Source of the DNA: Plazaster borealis
Lineage: Eukaryota; Echinodermata; Asteroidea; Forcipulatida; Labidiasteridae
DNA length: 64,000 bases
NCBI GenBank assembly: GCA_021014325.1
Contig: CM037467.1
Location: 14,409,273-14,473,272 of the forward strand
Direction: 5' to 3'
The translations under genes were made by a program, and so were the position numbers. The notes under the pieces were generated by a model. It did no database searches and was not told the DNA's origin. It was given only the letters and a program-made list of their open reading frames with translations. Below are positions 1-9,700 of this stretch, piece after piece; position 1 is the stretch's first letter; each line of letters starts with the position of its first letter.

Positions 1-1079
1 GTGATGTCTTCGGAATTATTTACCCTGGATGGAGAAGTAGGAGTCTGACCGTTATCACCATAGTGATTTTGTGGCTAACAGGAAGACCCAAGTATTCTCA
101 AAAGAACACACTCAACCTCTTGAGTCATAAAAGTCTGATAATTACACATCACACTTCACATTTTCATGGATTAACTTGCGGCTTTTTGTTTAGGTTTTAC
201 TATTTTTCTTAAACTCCCTTCTTAAATTTTCATTTTGAAATCATTTAACCCTTTCATGCACCATTTATTTTAGTGATAAATTGATCGAATGGACACATGA
301 ATTGTTTACTCGTTTTTTGCACATGGTAACCCCCCCCAAAACAGGTCACAATAGCACCTTCATAAGTCCTAGCTTTCACATTCTGAAACTGTGGCCGTGC
401 GATTTGTATTTTTCATGTTACAACTATTTTATTGAGGGATTTAAACCGGTCGCTAGCGACCGGTCGGCGGGTGAAAGAGTTAATCAGAAAGACATGTTCA
501 CCTGCTTCTATGAAATGTCTGGTTAGTACTGACTGGTAAGTTTGTCGTTATGAACTGTGAACTCCAGTGAGCTTCATCACAGAATTGCAAAGTTAAAGTC
601 AACCTAATATCTGTTACACGTCTCCATTGGATCCTTCACAACAAATCCCCTTTGTGTGTTTATCCAGTTCCAATACTTTCACTATTTTACCAAAAGCAAA
701 ATATTCGACGCTTACAGTTGTAGAAAAACCAAAGAAGTTTAACAACAATATTTAGTGTCTTCTGCCATTTCTTTTGCCATTAGCAATGCTGATGTCACTT
801 TGCTAAGATTTGGTGACTGTGTCTATGGCTTTGACTATTGGCTTCTTTAGTAATGCAACAATATAGCCAAAGCCATTGCATCAAACGGCCCACTCATTTA
901 CTGAATATTACAGCTTGTGCAGAGATTCTTTTCAAAACCAAGCTATGATAATAATTTGCAGATCAGCAGGTCAAAGGTCACCTTCAATATCATCTATCAT
1001 CTCTCAATCACATATACCACTCCCCCTTTACAGATCTTAATCATGATATAAATACACCTGTTTGTCCTTCTTTGAATAG
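1..1079 (+). other. Intron or upstream part of the SR-type gene
   Basis: No convincing coding exon is visible here. The stretch ends in a pyrimidine-rich tract and an AG at 1078-1079, directly before the RS-domain exon, so at least its right part should be the last coding intron of that gene. The short open frames in this interval show no recognisable protein similarity. Confidence 0.5.
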
Positions 1080-1239
1080 CCCAGAGAAACGTGGAAGAGG
1101 AAATAACAGGGAGCACTCCTCACAGTCAAGATCTTATCATTCAAAGTCAAGGTCAAACAGCCGCAGTCGCTCGAGGTCACGATCCAGGTCCAAAAACCAT
1201 CAAAGGGGGAGATATGTATCACGATCACGATCCCGTTAG
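1080..1239 (+). CDS. C-terminal exon of an SR-type (RS-domain) splicing factor, partial gene
   Basis: The frame starting at 1081 encodes about 52 residues dominated by SR/RS dipeptides (SRSNSRSRSRSRSRSK, ending VSRSRSR) and stops with TAG at 1237-1239. A pyrimidine tract and AG at 1078-1079 form the acceptor. RS tails of this kind mediate SR-protein interactions in pre-mRNA splicing in the nucleus. The RNA-binding part lies left of the window, so the exact family member (SRSF, SREK1, SCAF and others) cannot be named. A consensus donor (GGAG|GTAAGA) sits only 12 bases after the stop, suggesting a 3' UTR intron, which is common in SR genes. Confidence 0.72.
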
Positions 1240-2045
1240 AATCTCAAAGGAGGTAAGACTGTTTTTATTAGAGGTTTGAAATGTAATCTTATTGGTTTGT
1301 GAAGGCCTAACTCCCTTGTGTGATTTACTAGGATCTGTCCTCACTCTAACAAAATCATACACCATATGGTAACTCAATACCCAAACTGTTTGACTCTGAT
1401 TATAGTAGTATACCAAGGCTCGATTTCAGAAAACATTAAACAAATTTCTTAAGATGAGTATTTAGTATTGCCATAGTGATTTGCATTCAATACTACATTT
1501 TCACCACTCTTCAGTTGAATTTCTACTACATGTTTACAATTGATCAAATTGAATGGTCGGCCAGCCTCTTGCCTGTTGGCTTTTGTGAAATTGAAGGATC
1601 TTTGGACCTAATGAATTTGAATGATCTTATTTGACCAGTGATTGCTAAGCATTTGAATTTGATTGTGACATCACACTAAGCCTAGCAATTAAGATTCTTG
1701 TAAAGTATAGTGTAGTCCTCAATCCATTAGAATCAAAGGAAACATGCAGTTGGATTTGGGCGGTCTCAAAGAATTTCCCTTGTTTTATTTTTTGGTGTGT
1801 GTTTTTTTAAATTCATTTGAAGAGAGGGTTTGTAATTTCAGACAAATTCATTTATTATTATCAAGATAAATTAATACAGTGTATTGTTCCTGAAAGTTGA
1901 ATCTCCCTTCATTATATTCAACCTATAATATTTTGTTTTAAAGTCGCATCCCCTGAAGGTTATCTGTCTCCTGCCGCTTTCCAGGTTGTATCGTAAACTT
2001 GGGTGTAATCCCTGGTTATAGGGAAGTTAAAGGTTGAATGGCTTC

Positions 2046-2190
2046 TGACTGGCACCCGGAACAAAGATATTGACAAAATAGGGAGACCGCCAACACTAGG
2101 GCTACAATAGCTCAGTTGGTAGAGCACCGGCATGTTAATCCGGAGGTGGCAGGTTCAAATCCTGTCAATTTTTCTTTGTCCAAATTTAAA
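2046..2190 (+). repeat. tRNA-derived SINE copy
   Basis: A tRNA-like head with A box (TAGCTCAGTTGGTAGAGC) and B box (GGTTCAAATCC) has an anticodon loop reading GTT (Asn-like). It lies between a conserved leader (CACCCGGAACAAAGATATTG) and a tail (CAATTTTTCTTTG). The same leader and tail recur near 21815, 39549, 49761 and 57840-58030, so this is a dispersed SINE and not a functional tRNA gene. Confidence 0.75.
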
Positions 2191-3169
2191 TAGTTGTTAT
2201 TGTACTTGTTAACTAGGTGAAGTTCAAATCATGTACACGAAACAGTCTCTTTCAGCCATACTACACAAGTTTGAGAGAGAACATTTTTTTTAAATGCTTT
2301 TAAATTCCTTTCTGTTTTGTATTTTTTTCCACAGAGTTGATTGTAAAGCAATGTCTCCACAGTGATTAACAAGAAATGTTCTGTATTGACTGTGCGTCAA
2401 TTATACACGGAAGAATATATCTTGGTTTAGTAAGGTTTGCATTTAACTACTGATATTTCAGTTTTGAGTAATTGAGGACAATTACTGTCAAAACTTCTTG
2501 TCTCCAAAGGAAATGTTAATTGTCTTCAGACCTCGTTGTGATTTATCTAAGCTTCATCTTGGTGGATTCTTATCTTATGGTAAATAAATAGTAAGAATGT
2601 TCAATTTGAAATTCATCTTTGGAAAGGTGCTGACTTCCGCCCTTTCAAGTAACTTGTGTGCTTCAGTATATCTTTACACTTTGTGTGCATTATTTTAATG
2701 AAACTATTGGGAGTAATGTTCTTGATTCAAGGCTGCATTCTGCAATATCCATTTTTATTTTTATTTTTAGGGATAGAGAGAGCATTAGACACGAACATCT
2801 AGGTAGCAGATGAAAAAAAATAAAACTGACATTTTTTAATTTGGTTTTAATTATGTCAGCTGTAAATATTCCTGATAATGTACAAGAAGACTTCCTAATA
2901 AGGCACAAAATATAAAGGTAATGTCAGTATGATTTGTATTGTATGAAAGGTTGAGCCATAAAAAGAGTCTGTACTCCAAATAATAACATTGCTTTAAATT
3001 CATCATAGCTCTTGAAATTTCTTTTCCTAACCCTTCTACTGTAACATTTTCCAGTGAGTTGACCAACCATTTGAAACCGTTCAACAGCACGGGTTGTGTA
3101 GGGTGGCACAACTGTGCACAGTATTAACTGTACATGTGTGTACTGTGTAGATACTTTGGTCCTATGATA

Positions 3170-3335
3170 AATTACAGGCTGGTATAGTTTATGAATCCTT
3201 CAAAACTACAGTGGATTGAATAGTCGTATAGTAGGAGGGTTGACTGTGTACTGTGTACATGTATTCCCCGCATTATATGATATTGTAGGCTGGCATATTT
3301 AATCTATCACTTAAATTTCAAACTATAGTGGATTT
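3170..3335. repeat. Imperfect ~130-bp dispersed/tandem repeat
   Basis: The phrase around TAGGAGGGTTGACTGTGTAC followed by a TTGTAGGCTGGCATA-like block occurs here about 1.5 times. It is found again in an ankyrin-gene intron at 31225-31370. The copies are diverged and no coding capacity is visible. Confidence 0.55.
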
Positions 3336-3874
3336 AACGTGTTTAACCAACTGTCCTCAAAGGGCACTTACAGAAGCTTAAAAAAATGTAGTTATTAAGA
3401 CGGAGGCAACTGTCCTGAGGAAATTAGTTTTTCATGAATTGTGTGAGAACAGCCAGCCCCCCTCCCTTGCGGTCTATGACACCACCTTAACAGCCTTTGC
3501 GATGAAATAGGCTAATTCCATTCACTCCTGCAACAGACACTATTGGTAAAGGCCATAGAGTTGTGCACTAGGCAGACGCACAAACGCATATGTGTCACGC
3601 CACCATCAGCCCCATACAAAAAGGCATGATGTTCCCTCATTGACCAATGTATGCAAGTGCTTTATACAATTTACATATTTCATGGGAAAGGTCTGTTCTT
3701 TTTAGAGCAGAATTTTTGATGAGTTTGAACATTGTTGCTGTAAAAGATACCAACAAGAAAACTGGTTTTAATTATTAAATTGATGAATGGTAGTGTTAGT
3801 ATTCTACACATATAAATGTACATACATTGTCTAGAAGCCAAAAACAACAGCAGTAGTTCAATATAGTTAACGCA

Positions 3875-4065
3875 AGCTGCCAACTCTCCCTGCTTTTGCA
3901 GAAAGTTCCCTAAAAATAAAGCAATCTTTCCATGTTCTGGTGAACAATTTGAAAATCTCCCTGATTAATGATTTTTTTCCCTATTATGTTGAATGTAATT
4001 CTAAATATCTCCCCGATTGTTGTACAAAATCTCCCTGATTGCAAGATGCAAATGTTGGCAGCTCT
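3875..4065. repeat. Palindromic-ended element (MITE-like), family 'AGCTGCCAAC', copy 1
   Basis: Ends are inverted repeats: AGCTGCCAACTCTCCCTG on the left and a GTTGGCAGCT end on the right. The internal sequence matches the copy at 7042-7236 over nearly the whole length. No ORF is present. A non-autonomous element is the simplest reading. Confidence 0.7.
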
Positions 4066-4419
4066 GTTAATGTAGTTTTAAAGTAGAGTTAATTTAATTT
4101 TTAAGTTAAGTAGATACCAGTAAATGTGTCGGTTTTACACAGTAGAAATATCGTCAATGTTTCTTTGTGTGTTATAATTTAAGGTCATTCATGTCTTTGT
4201 TATAAAAAAAACATTTTGTTTGTGTGAAGTTTTCTATTGTCTTTTTTTCAAAACCATCTGAAAATGACATTTTGCAAGATGGAAAAAAGAAAACAATATA
4301 CATAAAAATTCTTTGACACAGTTATTTTGTTTTGTAATTTTTATTTCTGTGTTACCTTAATGTATGTCGATGGTAGTATGTTTTGTTCTTTACATTAATG
4401 CGCACAAAGTTGACATTGA

Positions 4420-4425
4420 AATAAA
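4420..4425 (+). terminator. Poly(A) signal AATAAA of the SR-type gene
   Basis: AATAAA is followed 15-30 bases later by a GT-rich stretch (GTTGGTGTGTTATGTG), the usual layout of a metazoan cleavage/polyadenylation site. Confidence 0.6.
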
Positions 4426-4921
4426 GTTGAGTGTTCTAACGTTGGTGTGTTATGTGTTTATTTTATTGGCTTTCCTCATGTCTTCTAGTGTGCATGTATC
4501 TTTAATTTATGTTAAACTGGCATACAACTGAAAGAAACGGTACCTTTTTTTACAGGGCAGAAAGTAATCTTTAATTCATACTGAAATGATTTAAGCCAAT
4601 GAAAATTTAGCCGCTTGAAGTCATGTCATAATTAATCTTAAAGAGCGCCCTCATTTTTTGCATGAAGTGTTACAGTGTACTGTAGGCGCTCTGATCTCGT
4701 ACCGTAGTTATGCCGTTTCTTCATTTATTAGGTGATGGTAAATATTTGCTCCAGAATTCAACAATCACAATGTGAGGTGAGTATTTAGGCTTTGGTTTAA
4801 ACTTTAAGCTTTACTTTTTGGAAGAAGCTCGTTACGCGATGCATGCATCGACGACGACCCTGTTACATTTTGTTCACGAAATAGATGCAACATGATTAGG
4901 CCTACAAATGCATATGCAGGG

Positions 4922-4990
4922 CTAGAACTATGAGGTTTGCTACGCTATCGTCTCCGCGAGACGATAGCGTAGCAAACCTCATAGTTCTAG
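4922..4990. repeat. Perfect inverted repeat, 33-bp arms with a 3-bp loop
   Basis: Arm 4922-4954 is the exact reverse complement of 4958-4990, with only CGC between them. The octamer ATGCAGGG flanks the structure on both sides (4914-4921 and 4996-5003) like a target-site duplication. No protein is encoded. It may be a young foldback insertion or an assembly/cloning artefact. Confidence 0.85.
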
Positions 4991-5463
4991 GAGTAATGCA
5001 GGGCCACCAAAAGGCTCCTTCTTCCAAGACCATTTATTCGTTTTTCTAATTACATGTAAGCATATCAAAGCCGTAGGAAGTAGCCGAAGGTAGATGTAGA
5101 CATGGTAGAGGATTGTTTAACAAAGAGATAAATATCACACAAAAACTAAGTCAATCTAACTTTTAATTAGTTTTATTACTTTAGTCTTTAGTTTTATTAG
5201 TTTATTATTTATCCAATCCAATTTAAAGCAATTAACTTTTAAAAAATTGGAAATTGAAATTTGATCATTATTTGCATTGACGTGATGTATCCTCCCGTGT
5301 CCGGTTTTCGATGTACTATGCCTTTTTCTTTGAATTGAAAAAAAAATAATGATGCCATATATCAACTGATGCCCTAATTACCTTCCTTTGTTTATAAGAA
5401 GTATGTAAAAATATATTAAAACTTGATAGACATTGAAACTTTCACACCACGCACCGATCTTCG

Positions 5464-5595
5464 ATGACTTCAATAGCCATGATAGCGTCCCCGTGTTTTG
5501 AGTTTGACCTGTTTTCGAGGCAAACAAGAAAGTATGGTGTCCTGGTGAAGCCATACGCAGAAGAAACATCTGCAGTGACTTCAAGTGTTCTGTGA
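5464..5595 (+). CDS. Unassigned 43-codon ORF, possible terminal exon
   Basis: An ATG-started frame (MTSIAMIASPCFEFD...) ends at TGA 5593-5595, and two AATAAA signals follow about 90-110 bases later. A pyrimidine-containing stretch ending in AATAG at about 5476 could alternatively be a splice acceptor. No family is recognised and short ORFs of this size occur by chance, so coding status is doubtful. Confidence 0.15.
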   Translation: MTSIAMIASPCFEFDLFSRQTRKYGVLVKPYAEETSAVTSSVL

Positions 5596-6059
5596 GACGT
5601 TGTGTATGACTCTATAGCCAGCAGTTTTCTTCATTTTATTCAAAATATTTTGTTTTGAATCTTTTTATGTTTCTTAACATTTATAATAAAGCATATCAAT
5701 AAACAGTGATATTTGAATCACCAAGCCAATGTTTAAATTTTAATGTTATTAATAATAAATGATATGAGAGACTGTTAGAAAATTATATAAGGCACATTCT
5801 TTTCTTTGTCTTTTTTTTTTTTTTCCCCTCAGAAGAATAGAATTTTAAGTCACATGATTTTATCATCGTGAATTGTGAATTGAAAAATTGTTCGATGAAA
5901 CTTTTGGGCAAATTTTTTTTTTTATGGCCCGACAGTATGACATATTTTAAATTTTGCAATACAAGTGCAACTTGCCAGTGGAGCCTCACATAATTCTAAG
6001 TTTTGGTCAAAGGAGAGAGAGCTTGCTTTTGCAAACCAAAAAAAATTGTATCTAGGGAC

Positions 6060-6231
6060 TGTTTACATCGCGCGCAGAGAGGTAAACGATTTGCATCGAT
6101 TTCAGGGATGCCCTGAAAACAGGACCTCCTACGATATGTAGCTGTTAGTGTTACTGTTAGTGTTAATGGTGAATACTAAATAACCTACAACTCCTGTTTT
6201 TCTTCCTTACCTTATACTCTTATTCTGAAGG
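6060..6231 (+). promoter_or_regulatory. Probable 5' UTR/promoter-proximal region of TMEM203
   Basis: A CG-rich patch (CATCGCGCGC) near 6068 stands out from the AT-rich surroundings and lies just upstream of the TMEM203 start. A pyrimidine-rich tract ending in AAG immediately before the ATG could be a 5' UTR acceptor, pairing with a donor-like GAG|GTAAAC near 6080. Inferred only. Confidence 0.3.
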
Positions 6232-6636
6232 ATGTTGCTCACACTTAAAGAAGTTGTCTATTTGCTGGGGATGACTGTATTTGAGCTTTGGATCTATATT
6301 ATCTCCTTCATCTTCTTCACCATCTTCCTGACATTGAAACTTGAAGAGGTCTGGGACGTCAGCTGGTGGGTCATTTTTACTCCACTCTTCACCTGTGATG
6401 GACTTCATGCCTACTTTGCTACCATTGTTTTCATCCGCCTCTATCTTGATCAAGATCTCCGAGTAGCAGCGTTACGTCTTCTGTGGAGTGGTCTCTTAGT
6501 TGCCTTGATTTTCATCTTTCAGATCCTTCTTTGTAAGAAACTGGAAGGAGAAATTGATATTGCTGACCCGAAGATAATGACTGTGTTATTTTTCTTGTTG
6601 CACGTTATAATATTTCATACCTGTCAAGTGCCTTAG
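6232..6636 (+). CDS. TMEM203: TMEM203, four-pass ER transmembrane protein
   Basis: An intronless 134-residue frame. Vertebrate TMEM203 is about 136 residues. Remembered family landmarks are present: an N-terminal MLxxLxExVxxLG start, SWWVIFTPLF around residues 43-52, DGLHAYFATIV followed by RLY, and LLCKKL near residue 100. Four hydrophobic segments are visible at about residues 10-33, 46-68, 80-99 and 113-130. In vertebrates the protein sits in the ER membrane and has been linked to calcium homeostasis, male fertility and STING signalling; the same role here is inferred. The stop is only 97 bp before the LCMT2 ATG on the same strand, and no AATAAA was seen between them. Confidence 0.93.
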   Translation: MLLTLKEVVYLLGMTVFELWIYIISFIFFTIFLTLKLEEVWDVSWWVIFTPLFTCDGLHAYFATIVFIRLYLDQDLRVAALRLLWSGLLVALIFIFQILLCKKLEGEIDIADPKIMTVLFFLLHVIIFHTCQVP

Positions 6637-6733
6637 ATGCTCTTTTAACAAGATTGTAAAGACATTGAGGAGAAATCACTTTGAACTTGAGGAACAAGTG
6701 TCTGTGAGAACAGACAAAATATTTCACACCAAG

Positions 6734-9700
6734 ATGCCGAGGTCATCGAAACGAGGCAATGATACAGCGGTTAGTATATTATGTGTAGACCATTATTGGC
6801 CTCTATAGTTGTAGTAGCAATCTTGCTGTACTTTGATTCTGAACAGTCCTCACAAAATACATTGGACAATATGGCAAATTTTTGATATTAAAAACAATGA
6901 CGATTACTGGAGCAGGCTCGTCGAAACATTCAGATCAAACTTACCGGTACTCTGGAATACTGAAGATAAATAGCACTCTACACAAATGCTAAAAATAGAA
7001 GGTCAGGGACTAGTCTTGTCAGACTTAATATTCTACACGGCAGAGCTGCCAACTCTCCCTGATTCTGCAGAAAGTTCCCTGAAACTAAACCAATCTTTCC
7101 ATGTTCTGATAAACAAATTTGAAAATCTCCCTGATTATGGAAGCGTTTTTCCTGTTATGTTGAACGTAATTCTAAATATCTCCCTGATTGTTGTACAAAA
7201 TCTCCCAGATTGCAAGATGCAAATGTTGGCAGCTCTGACAGTGACACTGATATTAGATGGCAAGACTTGGTGTTCCTGCAAACATATCGATACTCCACCA
7301 TGCAGAGCATTTTATAAAAGTGGACCACAACAAAAAAGAGTTTTCTTATTCTTAGTCTCTTTTTTTTAAATTTTTTTTTTTTAAGGTTCAAGGGACCAAT
7401 GACAACAGTATTGTCAGTAAGTGTTCCATTGCAGCTCAGGGTTACTTCCAAGATGAGTATCTGAAACTCTTTGTGTCCAAGACGGTTCGACGTTCGCCCC
7501 TTATCAACAGAGGGTACTACATCAGGGCTAGAGCAGTCGATGACTACTTGAAACAGTTCCTTTCTACCAATCAAGATAAAGAAAAACAGGTATTATTAAA
7601 GTAAACACATTTTTTGATATCCCATTTTGATACAAAATCCATCCTTTCAAATGTTTGAGTTGAGTTGAGTTGAGTTACTATGTCATATTGATCTCTTGCA
7701 GACGCGGAACGCACCTCTGCAAAATGTGGGTCTACCATTTCCACCATTTTTTGGGTTGATTCCTTTGTGTACATTTTGGGACAGGATAGGCATGTGTAAG
7801 TGCGCTGCGCGTTGCATGGGGTCAATATGCTGATAAATAAGATTTAGCAAGGTTTTCAAAAGAAATGTGAGAACAAAATGTTCTGTCTGAACTATTCAAG
7901 TAGAAGTTTGAGTTTGAATTTGTTTCCTTTACACAGATCATATCCCTGGGGGCCGGTTTTGACTCTGCATTTTTCAGGTTGCAATCAAGTGGACACCTAT
8001 CAAACACAACATTCTATGAAGTGGACTTTCCTGATGTAGTCAGACGGAAAGCAACTATTATCAAGAATAATGAGGAACTGAGAAAGCTTCTCATAAATGT
8101 GAAGAACGTGGAGTCAAATACACAGAATGGTGAGTTTTCATATACACCTGTCCATTAAGGATAACAACCAATTAGGAGTGATGATATACAATCTATTATC
8201 AAGTCCACTGGACTTGCTATTTAATTGTGAGGACAGTTTCACATCCTATCCCTGAGACATCCTCAGGCTGGTCTCGTGGCGTCAAAAGGTTGATGACCCG
8301 TTTCAGGGTCAATAACCCTGAAGACGTCAAGGGATCTTCTTGATAGCTGAACTGTTGGCCCCCCCGCCAAGTTGTGGCGCAGACCCCCTCCTCTGTTGAG
8401 TGATGGCTCCTCCCCCTTCACATACACTGCCTCTTTTCGCTTATTCCTGTTCCCCAATCCCATTATAACTACACTTCTGTAAAAAACACCTGTAAAATAT
8501 ATTGCATTATAAATCTGTCCTTTAGGTATCTACTTGACATCAGAAAACTACCATCTTCTAGGAGTTGATCTTACTGATCTCAACCTACTCCAAAGATCCT
8601 TGACACTAATGGGCATCTGCAGCGAATCTCCAACTTTTCTCTTGTCTGAGTGTGTTCTGACATACATGGAAGTATCAAGGTACCAATTCTATTTGAATGA
8701 ACTCCAACATTGGCCATAAATACACATGAAGCCAACCGACAAATATCCATGTTTAAACTCCTAGGTGAAGAGAAGTAATCATGGTAAAACATGTTGCAAT
8801 GAGATGCAATGTGTTTGATCTTCATTTCATACAGTTCATGCAGTTTTAGAAATAGAAATTACTTGTTAAACATTTCAGATGAATGTAAAGGGTCAAAACT
8901 GTCTCTGAAATGACCTAGATTGCACCATGGAGCATCTACAACCTGAAATTTCCCGGGCCCTAAAGCGGGCCCTAGACCCCACTGCATATGGGCTTCTTGC
9001 TTCGTGCTAGCAATTTAGTCTCTTAATAATCAGCGATTATTTTTTCCTTATTTTTTTCTGAAACTCCAATCTCATGCCTGATGAAAGAATGTTGATAACC
9101 AGGAGGAGTTGTATCTAAGACTCATCATTTCATTCTATCTTCCAGCTCCGATGCTCTTATCCAGTGGGCAGCTGTGTTCTTTCCTAACGCTGTGTTCCTG
9201 ACATATGAGCAGATACACCCTGAAGATGCATTTGGCTGTGTTATGTAAGCATCTTCAATCAAGTTCAAATCATGTAACTTCCTAAACAGACATTTTAACT
9301 CTGCGCTTTACTGTTGGCAAAAATTCATAGACTCTCAGCTGGGGTAGAGTCTCCATTGTAAGAATCATATTTGGAATGCACCTCCAAACTTCGCTTGAAT
9401 GCTGTTACAAAAATTGTTGGTGCATTCATTGCTGTCTGGCACTCCATAGTTTAACTTGAAGTGTGACAGCAGAGAGCTCTCCTCAGAGCTGGTCTTAAGA
9501 TAGACCTTATTTAGCGATCAGGACGCCACTGCACAGTTTGTACCAGAAGCGGTGATTCGAAGGTCACAACATCTGTTTGGGTCCCTGGACACGGGCCCAA
9601 TTTCATAGAGCTGCTTTTAAAAGCACAAAAAGTAGCTCAGCACAAACACAATTATGCCTACCAGAATTAGGTTACCAGCGAAAACACCATGTCTTGTGTA

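Larger units (their letters stand above)
1240..4440 (+). other. Probable 3' UTR and UTR intron of the SR-type gene
   Basis: This stretch is AT-rich and has no long open frame. A donor near 1252 could pair with a strong acceptor (poly-T then CCACAG) ending at 2334, removing a SINE-bearing intron. The remaining sequence runs to an AATAAA signal at 4420-4425 followed by a GT-rich downstream element. It contains a tRNA-derived SINE, an imperfect ~130-bp repeat (3170-3330) and one palindromic element (3875-4065). Confidence 0.4.
4441..6060. other. Intergenic, AT-rich; contains a hairpin and a possible terminal exon
   Basis: No conserved gene is recognised. A donor-like site (GTGAG|GTGAGT) lies near 4777, a perfect hairpin is at 4922-4990, and a short plus-strand ORF at 5464-5595 is followed by two AATAAA signals (5685-5690, 5698-5703). 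These could be parts of an unrecognised small gene or noncoding RNA. Confidence 0.35.

Noticed and set aside
2098..2168. Possible functional tRNA-Asn gene
   Set aside because: Anticodon stem has mismatches and the same tRNA-like unit with shared leader and tail occurs elsewhere, so it is a SINE.
6220..6453. Minus-strand 77-codon acidic ORF
   Set aside because: It is the antisense shadow of the TMEM203 coding sequence.
7155..7574. 139-codon minus-strand ORF
   Set aside because: It is antisense to LCMT2 exon 2 and crosses the palindromic element in intron 1; no independent similarity.
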